The notes below the pieces were generated by a model. The model was not told where the DNA came from. It ran no database searches and saw only the letters and a list, made by a program, of their open reading frames with translations. Below are positions 16,682 to 25,055 of a DNA stretch of 49,900 nucleotides, one piece after another. Position numbers and translations under genes: made by a program. The stretch comes from Nevskia sp. (lineage in GTDB: Bacteria; Pseudomonadota; Gammaproteobacteria; Nevskiales; Nevskiaceae): NCBI GenBank assembly GCA_028291645.1, contig JAQGNU010000016.1, positions 1 through 49,900 of the forward strand, in the 5' to 3' direction. Within the stretch, counting starts at the first letter, position 1. The number at the start of each line of letters is the position of its first letter.

Positions 16682-17611
16682 ATGAAATCTGCGTTGGGCT
16701 GGATGGGTTGCGGACTGCTGTTTGCCGGCGTTGCCGCAGCTGCGAGCAAGTCGCCGCCGGTCGTCGTGCCGGCACCTGCGCCCGCAATCGCCGCGTGCAG
16801 CAGCAGTCGCACGACTGCACCGAACGGCGTGACCTACTTCCGCCATTGCGCCGATGCGCCCGAGATGGTGGCACTGCGCGGCGGCAGCTTCCGCATGGGC
16901 GACGCGCTCGGCAACGGCCTGCCTTATGAACAGCCGGCGCACACGGTGCAGATCGCCGCATTCGCGATCGGCCGCTACGAAATCACCAACGAGGAATGGC
17001 TGGCCTGCGTGGCGGCGGGCGGCTGCACTGCCGCACCCTCGGCGGGCGATCCGACGCGCGCGCGGCATCCGGTCAGCGGCGTCAACTGGCGTCTGGCCGA
17101 GGCCTACGTACAGTGGCTGGCGGCGCATACCGGCCGGCCGTATCGGCTGCCGAGCGAGGCCGAGTGGGAATACGCGGCGCGCGCCGGTTCATCCGAGCAG
17201 TACACCTGGGGCAATCTCGAAATAGATGCCTGCGCCAATGCGAATACTTTCGACCTTGCCGGCCGCCGCGCGAATCCAAACTGGAACTGGAACGTGAGTT
17301 GCAACGACGGCTACGCCGCGACCGCGCCGGTCGGCAGCTTCCCGCCGAACAAGTGGGGGCTGTACGACATGATCGGCAATGTCTGGGAATGGGTCGAGGA
17401 CTGCTGGCATCCGGACTACAGCGGCGCGCCGTCGACCGGCGCCGCCTGGATCAGCGAAGGCGAATGCCGCAAGCGCGTCAATCGCGGCGGCGGCTGGGGC
17501 AATAATCCACGCTCGATGCGGGTGTCGAGCCGCGACGCCGACCTGGCCGATGCATCCAGCGATGGTCTCGGCTTTCGCGTCGCGCTCAGTATCCAGGCGA
17601 CACCGCCGTGA
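16682..17611 (+). CDS. Formylglycine-generating-enzyme (SUMF1/FGE-sulfatase domain) family exported protein
   Basis: 310 residues from the ATG at 16682, which is preceded by GAGGAGC; a start 8 codons earlier is less likely. Signal peptide MKSALGWMGCGLLFAGVAAAAS gives periplasmic or surface location. The FGE domain: PEMVALRGGSFRMGDALGNGLPYEQPAHTVQIAAFAIGRYEITNEEWLACVAAGG, VSGVNWRLAEAYVQWLAAHTGRPYRLPSEAEWEYAARAGSSEQYTWG, GLYDMIGNVWEWVEDCWH, NRGGGWGNNPRSMRVSSRD and a closing GFRVAL. Two Cys residues lie in WLACVAAGGC (SUMF1-type Cys position is not where a catalytic pair is expected), so it may be a non-catalytic relative as in EgtB/PvdO-like proteins. No sulfatase is adjacent. Its partner is unknown. 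Confidence 0.85.
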   Translation: MKSALGWMGCGLLFAGVAAAASKSPPVVVPAPAPAIAACSSSRTTAPNGVTYFRHCADAPEMVALRGGSFRMGDALGNGLPYEQPAHTVQIAAFAIGRYEITNEEWLACVAAGGCTAAPSAGDPTRARHPVSGVNWRLAEAYVQWLAAHTGRPYRLPSEAEWEYAARAGSSEQYTWGNLEIDACANANTFDLAGRRANPNWNWNVSCNDGYAATAPVGSFPPNKWGLYDMIGNVWEWVEDCWHPDYSGAPSTGAAWISEGECRKRVNRGGGWGNNPRSMRVSSRDADLADASSDGLGFRVALSIQATPP

Positions 17612-17668
17612 AGCGGCGGATGCCTGCACTGAATTGACCGGGCGTGCAGTTCGGACAGGAGCATGGCA

Positions 17669-18739
17669 ATGAGACCTTTCCGCGCCACACGCAGGGCTGA
17701 TGCAGCGACGACAGCAGCGCGCGCAGCGATGCGCAATCCACGCCAGCAGACCGGCGCATGCGGCCTTGCCGTACTCCTCGCACTAACCGCACATCGCGCA
17801 CACGCGGCCAGCATCGACCGGCAATTCGAACTGAAGATTTCGCTCAGCGCGGAGCAGAGCTGGCGCAATCTTCTGCAGTATTCGAAAGGCACCACGGCGC
17901 AGGAGTACGAAATGAGCACGCGGCTGCGTTCCGACGGCATCCGCTACGCCGACAACCTGCTCGATCTCGACACGCCGCATCGACTCGAGATCAAGCAGGA
18001 CTATCTGACGCGTCAAGGCCTGCTCAGACTGAAGCAGGAGAACGGCGGCAAGTTGCCGGGCTCGGCCGAAGACGTCAAGAAATTCACCGACCGCATGCAG
18101 GAACGCGGCCTGGTCTGCAACGACGATGGCGATTGCGACACCGAGACCGCAGAACGTTTCGCGGCGCTGACCGCGCTGCAGAACAATTCACCGCAGGTAC
18201 TAGAAGAATTTCTGGTGCCGCCGGTCAACCCGGACGGCAGCGGCTTCTTCTATTTCTTCGGCTATGGCGGCTGCCCGAACCGGCTTCACATCACCAACAC
18301 CACGCACATCGCCGGCATGCGCGCCTTCGATCGCGATCGCAAGAACCTGCGGCCGTTCGCGCTCGATCGCAGCGCCGACAGCAACGGCAGTCCGATCGAG
18401 CAGAAGGCGCTGTGCCAGCGTTACACGATCACGCTCGACGCCAAGCGCGGCACCATGTTCGTCGAGAACACCTACATCCCTTCGCCACGCGGCACCACGC
18501 GGCGCACGCTCGACGGCAACAGCGCCAGCAGCGACGACAATCTGCCGGTGCCCGCCGAAGTGCTGGACTGGACCACAGCGAAGCTGCGGCAGACGCAAGC
18601 CGCCGGCAGCGCGACCGAAAACCTGCGCGTCACCACACCGCTCGACGGCGACCGCACCGTGCTCGGCGATTTCGACGGCACTCTGAAAGTGACGCTGAGC
18701 TGGTCGTTCAAGCCGGTGGCCGCGACAGCGCCGAAGTAG
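17669..18739 (+). CDS. Exported protein of unknown function
   Basis: 356 residues from the ATG at 17669, seven bases after AGGAG (an ATG two codons earlier touches the ribosome site). A long Arg/Ala-rich N region leads to a signal segment (GACGLAVLLALTAHRAHA), so periplasmic. The mature part has charged helices (KISLSAEQSWRNLLQYSKGTTAQEYEMSTRLRSDG...TRQGLLRLKQENGGKLPGSAEDVKKFTDRMQERGLVCNDDGDCDTE), a Cys-containing beta region (GFFYFFGYGGCPNRLHITNTTHIAGMRAFDRDR) and a C-terminal beta segment. I do not recognise the family. It follows the FGE-like gene by 57 bases on the same strand, so co-transcription is plausible. Four Cys are compatible with disulfides. Confidence 0.7.
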   Translation: MRPFRATRRADAATTAARAAMRNPRQQTGACGLAVLLALTAHRAHAASIDRQFELKISLSAEQSWRNLLQYSKGTTAQEYEMSTRLRSDGIRYADNLLDLDTPHRLEIKQDYLTRQGLLRLKQENGGKLPGSAEDVKKFTDRMQERGLVCNDDGDCDTETAERFAALTALQNNSPQVLEEFLVPPVNPDGSGFFYFFGYGGCPNRLHITNTTHIAGMRAFDRDRKNLRPFALDRSADSNGSPIEQKALCQRYTITLDAKRGTMFVENTYIPSPRGTTRRTLDGNSASSDDNLPVPAEVLDWTTAKLRQTQAAGSATENLRVTTPLDGDRTVLGDFDGTLKVTLSWSFKPVAATAPK

Positions 18740-18835
18740 CGCGCAGGCTTCGGCGCTGCGCTTGCTGCACAGCGCCTCGGCTTAAGGACGTGAACGCGAT
18801 GCCGCTGCTGCGGTCGCGACGCGTGCGTTCGTGCA

Positions 18836-21175
18836 TCACCAGCGCACGATGCCGGTGATGCCGAAGGTGCGCGGCTCGATGAAATAGGCGTCGGTCAGAT
18901 TGCCGAAACTCGGACCGAAGTCGATGAAGTTGACCGGCACGTCTTCGTTGGCGAGGTTGCGCGCCCAGATTGCCACTTCACCGGATGCGGAACTGCCGAG
19001 CGGCACCTGCGTCAGCGACAGCCTCAGATTAAGCAGGCCGTAGGCTTTTACCTTGGTGTCGCCGGCCACCGGCTTGGTCGGGTCGAAATCTGCACCGCTG
19101 CTCGCCAGCTGATACGGATACAGATAGTACGAAGTCGTGTAGGAGTAATCGATCAGGCCACGCACCGCACCCCAGCGGGTGCGCAGCAGCCGGCTGTCGA
19201 CCAGCGCGTTGACGACGTTACGCGGCGTATGCACGTAGGCGCGATTGTCGGCGACCTCGATGCCGGCATCCTTGAAGTCGTCGTACTTCGGATCGAGATA
19301 GGTGTAGTTCAGCTGCAAGCGCGTGCCGTTGACCGGCACCCACACCGCTTCCAGCTCGGCGCCGCGCACGGTCGACTTGCCGGCATTGCGGATCACCGAC
19401 GCCGCCGCACCGGTGGCCTGGAAGATCGACTCCTGCAGATCGGTGTTCTTGTTCTGGAACACCGCGAGGTTCAGCTGTGCGCGATTATTCAGGAAGGTCG
19501 ATTTGGCACCGAGTTCCAGCGACTTCTGCTTCTCCGGTTTGAACGGCGTCTGCGTTTCCTGGATGTTGTCGGCCGAGGACACCGACAGATCGCTGAACTC
19601 GCCGTTGAAACCGCCGCTCTTGAAGCCGGCGGCGTAACGCAGGTAGGTGTTCAAATTGTCGTTGAGCTTGTAGCTGATCGACGCCGTCGGCGTGCTCGCC
19701 TCGAAAGTCTTGTGCGCCTGCGTGCCCGCCGGAATCAGCGGCGGGATGCCGACGATGCCGAAGACGCGGTCGAGCGACTTCTTCTCCTGGGTATAACGCA
19801 GGCCCGCAGTCAGCGTCAGCGGATCGATCGGCCGATAATCGACCTGCCCGTAAGCCGCACCGGCCTGGGTCTTGGTGCCGTACTGCGAGTCGAAGTCGAC
19901 GCCGCCATTGGCGGCATTGGCATTGCCGCCGAAGTAGCTCTGCGGATTGTTGGTGCGGCCGTCGTCGCCAAAGTAGTACAGGCCGCCGACGTAGTTCCAG
20001 CGTGCCGTGTGCCCGACCCATTGCAGTTCCTGCGAGACCTGATGGTAGTGCGTGAAGCGCTGCGTCTCGGCGATTGGCAGGGGCGAGCCGTCGTAGTCGC
20101 CGGAATCGTCCAGCCGCAGATGGCGGTAGGCGCTGATCGACTTCAAGGTGTCGCTGGCGCCGAGGTTCCAGGTCGCGGTCAGCGAATGGCCCTGCACGCG
20201 CGAGTGCTCGTACGAAGGCGCGTTGATGTCGGCGACGCTCTGCCGTTGCTGCGACACGTAGGCCGCGGTGCCCGGCAGCACGCTGCGATAGAGCTGCCCG
20301 AAAGAACCGTTCTGGTTGATATTGGAATGATCGAAGCGATAGTCGACGTCGAAATTCGGCGCGAACGCCAGATCGACTGCGAGACGCAGCCCGGTGTTGT
20401 TGTGATCGTTGAGATCGTTGGTTGAACTGTCGGGTGTCGTCGTGACCCAGCCGTCGCGCTGCTCGTTGCGCGCGGCGAGTGACACGCTGGCGATGCCGAA
20501 GCGGGGCAGATCGAGCGAGATTTTTTCGACCCGCTCGTTGTAGTTGCCGATGTCGATGCTGGCCTCGCCGTCGAACACACCGGTTGGCTTGCGGCTGATC
20601 AGGTTGATCGCGCCGCCGATGGTGTTGCGGCCGTACAAAGTGCCCTGCGGACCGCGCAGCACTTCGACGCGGTCGAGATCGACCACGTCGAAGATCGAGC
20701 CCTGCGATTTGCCGATGTAGACGCCATCCAGATAGACGCCGACCGCCGGATCCCAATAGATCGCCGGGTTGATTTCGGTACTGCCGCGAATCGAGATCTG
20801 CGAGATGGTGTCGTCCGCCGGCGAGCGGCTGGTCTGCAGGCCCGGCACGATGTTGCTCAGATCGGCGATGTTGTCGATACCGCGGCTGTTGAGCTGAGCG
20901 GCATTGATCGCGGTGATCGCGATCGGCACGTCCTGCAGGTTCTGCGCGCGCTTCTGCGCAGTGACGGTGATGGGGCCGAGCGTTTCGGTCTGCACCGCTG
21001 CTGCGTGCTTGATCGGCGTGGCGGCGGCATCGGCTGGCACTGCAGCGTCCGGTGCGGCGGCTTGGGTCGTGCTCGGAGTATCGGCTGCGGGTCCGTCTGC
21101 AGTTGCAGAAAATGCGGCGATCGGAATCAACAGGCCCAGCGAACGGACGACGACCTTGCCGGCACGAATGCTCAT
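18836..21175 (-). CDS. TonB-dependent outer membrane receptor
   Basis: 779-residue outer-membrane transporter that imports a scarce ligand using TonB energy. Signal peptide (RSLGLLIPIAAFSATA), a variable Ala/Pro/Thr-rich stretch, then the TonB-box region ETLGPITVTAQKRAQ and the plug domain (NLQDVPIAITAINAAQLNSRGIDNIADLSNIVPGLQTSRS, ending DRVEVLRGPQGTLYGRNTIGGAINLISRKPTG). The remainder is a 22-strand barrel with the C-terminal aromatic RTFGITGIVRW. The plug motif is the one frequent in carbohydrate, vitamin or aromatic uptake receptors of environmental proteobacteria; no substrate genes are adjacent. Good ribosome site (GGGGAGAG). Confidence 0.94.
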   Translation of the reverse strand: MSIRAGKVVVRSLGLLIPIAAFSATADGPAADTPSTTQAAAPDAAVPADAAATPIKHAAAVQTETLGPITVTAQKRAQNLQDVPIAITAINAAQLNSRGIDNIADLSNIVPGLQTSRSPADDTISQISIRGSTEINPAIYWDPAVGVYLDGVYIGKSQGSIFDVVDLDRVEVLRGPQGTLYGRNTIGGAINLISRKPTGVFDGEASIDIGNYNERVEKISLDLPRFGIASVSLAARNEQRDGWVTTTPDSSTNDLNDHNNTGLRLAVDLAFAPNFDVDYRFDHSNINQNGSFGQLYRSVLPGTAAYVSQQRQSVADINAPSYEHSRVQGHSLTATWNLGASDTLKSISAYRHLRLDDSGDYDGSPLPIAETQRFTHYHQVSQELQWVGHTARWNYVGGLYYFGDDGRTNNPQSYFGGNANAANGGVDFDSQYGTKTQAGAAYGQVDYRPIDPLTLTAGLRYTQEKKSLDRVFGIVGIPPLIPAGTQAHKTFEASTPTASISYKLNDNLNTYLRYAAGFKSGGFNGEFSDLSVSSADNIQETQTPFKPEKQKSLELGAKSTFLNNRAQLNLAVFQNKNTDLQESIFQATGAAASVIRNAGKSTVRGAELEAVWVPVNGTRLQLNYTYLDPKYDDFKDAGIEVADNRAYVHTPRNVVNALVDSRLLRTRWGAVRGLIDYSYTTSYYLYPYQLASSGADFDPTKPVAGDTKVKAYGLLNLRLSLTQVPLGSSASGEVAIWARNLANEDVPVNFIDFGPSFGNLTDAYFIEPRTFGITGIVRW

Positions 21176-21288
21176 AAGCTCTCCCCATCCATGATTTATG
21201 TACTGCTATGGATAAAGGTAGCCAGCATGGCACCGCCTGGCATCATCCTCATGGACTATCCAGTGCGCGCCTGGCTATGACGACGACC

Positions 21289-21323
21289 CGCTGCGCCGGC
21301 CTAAGGTCGAGGCCGGCGCAGCG
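21289..21323 (-). terminator. Strong hairpin downstream of the cupredoxin gene
   Basis: CGCTGCGCCGGCCT and AGGCCGGCGCAGCG form a perfect 14-bp GC-rich stem around a 7-base loop, 10 bases past the cupredoxin stop codon. No T tract follows on either strand, so it may be a stabilising 3' structure or a Rho-assisted stop instead of a classical intrinsic terminator. It would insulate the TonB receptor gene. Confidence 0.55.
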
Positions 21324-21333
21324 TCCGACCGGC

Positions 21334-21708
21334 TTACTCGACCACCGTGATCACGCCGCTCATGTCTTCATGCCCTGAGCCGCAGAAGATGTCGCACAGA
21401 AAAACCAAAGTGCCGACTTTCTGCGGTGTCAGACGCAGGTGCGTGGTGGTGCCGGGCAGCACATCCGCGCGGCTCGCCAGGTCCGGCACATTGAAGCCCA
21501 TCGGCACGTCCTCGCTGCTCAGCTCGATGTCCACCGTCTCGCCTTTTTTCAGCGTCAGCGTATTCGGGGTGAAGACGAAACGCTTGGCCGAGACCTTGAT
21601 GACTTTCAGCGGATGCGCCGGTTCGGCTTCGGCCCAGGCCACGGCGTAGCCGACGCCACCGGCAGCGATCGCCAGCAGCGTGGCGCCGATCAGTTTCGCG
21701 CGCCGCAT
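21334..21708 (-). CDS. Cupredoxin with a CuA-type motif but a Met in place of the first His ligand
   Basis: 124 residues. A signal anchor (KLIGATLLAIAAGGVGYAVAWAEA) places the domain in the periplasm. The domain shares the cytochrome oxidase subunit II/NosZ CuA pattern CDIFCGSGHEDM, i.e. C-x3-C-x3-H-x2-M, near the C terminus. The residue that aligns with the other CuA His (DV-H-GF in relatives) reads DVPMGFNVPDL here, so the normal first His is Met; I read this from the DNA on both strands. Its ATG overlaps the preceding metallophosphoesterase stop codon as ATGA, indicating translational coupling. Role: copper binding or electron transfer in a stress module (inference). Confidence 0.85.
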   Translation of the reverse strand: MRRAKLIGATLLAIAAGGVGYAVAWAEAEPAHPLKVIKVSAKRFVFTPNTLTLKKGETVDIELSSEDVPMGFNVPDLASRADVLPGTTTHLRLTPQKVGTLVFLCDIFCGSGHEDMSGVITVVE

Positions 21709-22640
21709 CAGAGCAGCGCCGTCCGCGTTGCGCTGATCGGCAACTCGGTGATCGGATTGCTGTGTCCGTCCTGCTCGATCTCGCGGAAGCCGAGACCTTT
21801 GTAGGGCGCCGCCGCGTCCCAGGGCAGCGGCGCCTTCTTCGGCACCGACAGCGGTGCCGGCAGCGCAAACATCAGGCCTTTCGCGGCGTGATGCGCGATA
21901 TGACCGGTGAGATGGTGATGTTCCTGATGAATGTGGCCGTAGAACACGGTGACGTGCGGAAACGGCATCAGCAGATCGATCGCGCGCGCGCCATCGCGCG
22001 TCGCCCAATCCCAAGTCGGCGCCAGGTCGAATAGCGGGCGATGGGTGAAGACGACGATGCGCTGCAGCCGATCCTGCTGCGACAGATCCTGCGCCAGCCA
22101 GGTGAGTTGCTCGTCGCCGAGCGCGGCAGCGGGATCGGAGACGTTATCCAGCACGATGAAGTGCACGCCCTCGTAGTCGAAGGTGTAGTGCGTCTGCCCG
22201 AAGAACTCCTTGTAGGCGGCGCCGCGATCGAGCGCGGCGTCGTGCTCGCCGGGCATGTAGCGCACCGTCTTCACGCGCAGATCCTTGACGATCTCCTTGA
22301 ACTCGGCGAGCCGGCGGCGGCGCTCCGAGGGATCGTCGGTGGTCTGCGTCAGATCGCCGGTGAAGACGACGAAATCGGGCTGGTCGCTCAAAGCATTCAC
22401 TTCGGCGATGGCCTTGCGCAGCGTGCCCTGCGCATCCGGATTGATCGCCGGACCGCTGAAGCCCCAGTGCGTATCGGACAGCTGCACGAAGAAGAAGTCG
22501 CTGCCCTGAGCGGAGCCATCCGAACCGGTGGTGCCGCCTAACGCGCGCGCTGGATTGAAGCCGCTCAGGCCGGACGCGAACACCACGCCGCCCATGCCGG
22601 CGAGGCGCATGAACTGGCGCCGATCGATGTTGTTTTTCAT
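21708..22640 (-). CDS. Tat-exported metallophosphoesterase
   Basis: 310 residues from the ATG at 22640; a TTG five codons earlier is possible. The N terminus has a twin-arginine signal, DRRQFMRLAG followed by a hydrophobic AGMGGVVFASGLSGFNPARA. The calcineurin-like phosphoesterase core is complete: FFVQLSDTHWGF, FVVFTGDLTQTTDD, RYMPGEHDAALD (usual GNHD is GEHD here), VVFTHRPL and FYGHIHQEHH. Folded in the cytosol with metal, then exported. It ends with ATGA overlapping the cupredoxin gene. It is divergent from an ECF sigma/anti-sigma pair; I believe this gene set recurs in several proteobacteria as one module. Substrate unknown. Confidence 0.9.
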   Translation of the reverse strand: MKNNIDRRQFMRLAGMGGVVFASGLSGFNPARALGGTTGSDGSAQGSDFFFVQLSDTHWGFSGPAINPDAQGTLRKAIAEVNALSDQPDFVVFTGDLTQTTDDPSERRRRLAEFKEIVKDLRVKTVRYMPGEHDAALDRGAAYKEFFGQTHYTFDYEGVHFIVLDNVSDPAAALGDEQLTWLAQDLSQQDRLQRIVVFTHRPLFDLAPTWDWATRDGARAIDLLMPFPHVTVFYGHIHQEHHHLTGHIAHHAAKGLMFALPAPLSVPKKAPLPWDAAAPYKGLGFREIEQDGHSNPITELPISATRTALL

Positions 22641-22670
22641 CTGCTTAAGTCTCAAGGTCGATCCGAAATC

Positions 22671-22675
22671 GGAAC
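22671..22675 (+). promoter_or_regulatory. GGAAC box, possible ECF sigma -35 element
   Basis: GGAAC, the typical -35 of ECF-group promoters, stands 97 bases before the sigma factor ATG in the 131-base divergent gap. No convincing -10 at the usual 16 to 17 base distance was found, so this is a weak call supporting possible self-activation by the encoded sigma factor. Confidence 0.25.
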
Positions 22676-22771
22676 GTCATTGCATACTGCTGTGGTGCAG
22701 CCGATATTCCCGCCAGAAACTTTTTGTCGCAGCAGCACATCGGCGCGGAATAAACTGGCCTTGGCAGCGGT

Positions 22772-23350
22772 ATGACGGAAAGGAATCACGGAGCTTTCTT
22801 GATCGACCCGAATACCGCGCAGCGTTTCCAAGCGATGGCGGCGCCGCATCTGGACGCGGCCTACAACCTGGCCCGCTGGCTGACGCGCAATCCAGCCGAT
22901 GCCGACGATGTCGTGCAGGACGCTTATCTGCGCGCGTTCCGCTATTTCGACGGCTTCCGCGGCGGCGACGGTCGCGCCTGGCTGCTCGCGATCGTGCGCA
23001 ACACTTGCTACAGCTGGCTGCGGCGCAACCGGTCCGAGCAGGCGACCATGGAATATGACGACGAGATCGCGAGTCTACAGAGCATGAGCGATCCCGCCGA
23101 GCTGGCCATGCACGTCTCCGATCCCGCACAACTGCTGCTGCGCGCCAGCAACCAGCAGCAGCTGGAAGCGGCCCTGCTGCAGCTGCCGACCGAACAACGC
23201 GAGATTCTGGTGCTGCGCGAACTGGAGGATCTTTCGTACAAGGAAATCGCCGGCATCACCGGATTGCCGATCGGCACGGTGATGTCGCGCCTGTCCCGCG
23301 CGCGCCTGCAATTGCGCCGCTGCTTCGAAGCGATGAGCACGACATCATGA
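22772..23350 (+). CDS. ECF sigma factor (sigma-70 family)
   Basis: 192 residues. Region 2: AQRFQAMAAPHLDAAYNLARWLTRNPADADDVVQDAYLRAFRYFDGFRGGDGRAWLLAIVRNTCYSWLRR. Region 4: LEAALLQLPTEQREILVLRELEDLSYKEIAGITGLPIGTVMSRLSRARLQLRRCF. The linker contains no extra domain. Its stop codon overlaps the anti-sigma ATG (ATGA), the standard arrangement for a sigma factor held inactive by its cognate anti-sigma. It is divergent from the metallophosphoesterase-cupredoxin genes, which are the obvious candidate regulon. The inducing signal is unknown; copper, light or periplasmic oxidative stress would fit. Confidence 0.93.
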   Translation: MTERNHGAFLIDPNTAQRFQAMAAPHLDAAYNLARWLTRNPADADDVVQDAYLRAFRYFDGFRGGDGRAWLLAIVRNTCYSWLRRNRSEQATMEYDDEIASLQSMSDPAELAMHVSDPAQLLLRASNQQQLEAALLQLPTEQREILVLRELEDLSYKEIAGITGLPIGTVMSRLSRARLQLRRCFEAMSTTS

Positions 23351-24135
23351 ACTGCACCGAAGTGCGTGCGCTGCTCGCCGTGTACGGCGATGGCGAACTG
23401 GATTTGCCGCGTGCGGTCGCGCTGGAACAGCATCTGGCCGGCTGTGCCGACTGCACCGCGTTGTTGCGCGAGCAGAATGCTCTGCGTAGCGCGATCCGCA
23501 CGCATGCGCCGTATCACCGCGCACCCGAGGCGCTGCGCGCACGCCTGCACGCGGCACTGCCGGCGGCCACTGACTCCGATGCCCCGGTCGCGCAGCGCGC
23601 GCGCAGGCCGAGATCGACTGCGACCTTGCGACGCTGGAGCGGCGCGCTCGCGGCCGCGCTGGCGCTCGCGATCGGCATCAACCTGCTGTATGTCGCACAG
23701 CGCGGCGACGATGCGCTGGCCGACGAAGTCGTCGCCGGTCATGTGCGCTCGCTGCAAGCCGCCCATCTGGCCGACGTGCCGTCGACCGATCAGCACACGG
23801 TCAAACCCTGGTTCGCCGGCAAGCTCGACTTCTCGCCGCCGGTACACGATCTCGCCGACGCCGGCTTTGTGCTGACCGGCGGCCGGCTCGACTACATCGA
23901 TCACCGCAACGTCGCCGCACTGATCTACCGCCATCGCCAGCACGTCATCAACCTGTTCGTATGGCCGGCAGGTTCGGACACCGATCGCGGCTCAAGCGTC
24001 AAGGCACGCGAAGGCTACAACCTGCTGCACTGGACCGCTGAAGGCGACGTCTGGTGGGCGGTGTCCGATCTGAATGCCGAGGAGTTGCGCGAGTTCGAGC
24101 AGCGGCTGCGTCAGGCGGGCGCGACGCCGAGCTGA
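23347..24135 (+). CDS. Zinc-finger anti-sigma factor, membrane-anchored
   Basis: 262 residues. Residues 1-45 carry a zf-HC2 anti-sigma domain (EVRALLAVYGDGELDLPRAVALEQHLAGCADCTALL, with His-x3-Cys-x2-Cys). A single transmembrane segment follows at about residues 100-120 (GALAAALALAIGINLLYVA). The periplasmic part (about 140 residues) contains LADVPSTDQHTVKPWFAGKLDFSPPVHDLADAGFVLTGGRLDYIDHRNVAALIYRHRQHVINLFVWP, a sensory segment shared by this anti-sigma group, and WTAEGDVWWAVSDLNAEELREF. It is translationally coupled to the sigma gene. It sequesters the sigma factor at the membrane until a periplasmic signal arrives. Confidence 0.9.
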   Translation: MNCTEVRALLAVYGDGELDLPRAVALEQHLAGCADCTALLREQNALRSAIRTHAPYHRAPEALRARLHAALPAATDSDAPVAQRARRPRSTATLRRWSGALAAALALAIGINLLYVAQRGDDALADEVVAGHVRSLQAAHLADVPSTDQHTVKPWFAGKLDFSPPVHDLADAGFVLTGGRLDYIDHRNVAALIYRHRQHVINLFVWPAGSDTDRGSSVKAREGYNLLHWTAEGDVWWAVSDLNAEELREFEQRLRQAGATPS

Positions 24136-24168
24136 AGCCTCGGCTGTCGACAATGATGTTCCACGGTC

Positions 24169-24765
24169 TTAAGCAGGCAGCGAATACGAAACCTTGCTGC
24201 CAGCGATGGTGACGATGCCCTGCGCTTGCAGCGTCTTCAGCAGCGATGCGAGTTCATCTTCGGCAAGCGTCTTCTGGAACAGTGAGTTGATGGTGCTGGA
24301 CAGCGTTTTCAGCGTGCGCGGTTTCGATGCGCCGCGCTGCCGGAGATTGCTCAGGATCAGCGCCAGCTTTTCGTTTGGCGTTTTCGTATTGGTCGCCCTT
24401 GCCTGCGGCAGCTCACCGACGTCACGCCAGCGATGCGCCAGGATTTTCTTGCTCTTGAGATGGGCGATCAGCGGATCGAAGCCGGTGTCCTTGGAAATGA
24501 TGTGGAAGCAGGCGTCCGCATCCGCAGCGGCGAGATGCCCGATGTAGAAGGCGATATGGAAGTCGAGCGCGTTCGAACCGTTGCCGGATATCTTGATGTA
24601 GTCCGCCTTCGCACCCATGCGCTGCAAGGCCGACGCCACGTCGAAGCTGACCTTGGCCTGGCTGGCACCGACGAAGACGATGACCTTGAAATGCTCCTGA
24701 TCGAGCACGGGCATAAACCCAGGCTGGACGTTCTCGTAATCGATCAGCACGTAGTTCGTTCTCAA
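24169..24765 (-). CDS. PIN-like/NYN domain protein
   Basis: 198 residues. The first 130 form a PIN-fold nuclease-like domain: YVLIDYENVQPG (first acidic centre), KVIVFVGASQAKVSFDVASALQRMGAKADYIKISGNGSNALDFHIAFYIGHLAAADADACFHIISKDTGFDPLI. These match the NYN/PIN-like group seen in many proteobacteria. Its catalytic Asp/Glu are present (D9, D90-region, D116-region). A C-terminal helical region (about 140-198) resembles the small helical domain common in this subgroup. Likely RNA processing or quality control; the exact RNA target is unknown. No antitoxin is adjacent, so this is not a canonical VapC pair. Confidence 0.82.
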   Translation of the reverse strand: MRTNYVLIDYENVQPGFMPVLDQEHFKVIVFVGASQAKVSFDVASALQRMGAKADYIKISGNGSNALDFHIAFYIGHLAAADADACFHIISKDTGFDPLIAHLKSKKILAHRWRDVGELPQARATNTKTPNEKLALILSNLRQRGASKPRTLKTLSSTINSLFQKTLAEDELASLLKTLQAQGIVTIAGSKVSYSLPA

Positions 24766-25055
24766 TGTTCTGCTCCTCTATTGCGCGCCCGTCATTCTCA
24801 TTGATGGGCTGATTGCTACCAGGGCAAGTGCCATGCCGAGATTCAGCGCCGCTGGCTTGCGCCGCCCGAGGCATCGCGTGCAACTCGAATCCTTGCTGGC
24901 AGAGGCCGGTTGTCTGCGTTGGATTGCATCAGAGCATATTGCAAGCGGGAACTCGAAATCCGCCCAAGCGGCGGCGACAGGCCTAGAATAAACCGCAGAA
25001 CCGGCGCACTCGACGCCGCGACGATTCAGACGTGCCGCTCAGGGGAGACGGAAAC

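Noticed and set aside
19229..20425. 398-residue plus-strand frame opposite the TonB receptor
   Set aside because: Antisense shadow without signal or family likeness.
19485..21233. 582-residue minus-strand frame overlapping the TonB receptor
   Set aside because: Alternate-frame shadow with Arg/Gln repeats; the receptor frame has plug and barrel motifs.
24766..25055. Possible small RNA or gene between the NYN and FG-GAP genes
   Set aside because: No hairpin-plus-T tract, no ribosome-site-plus-frame, no promoter.
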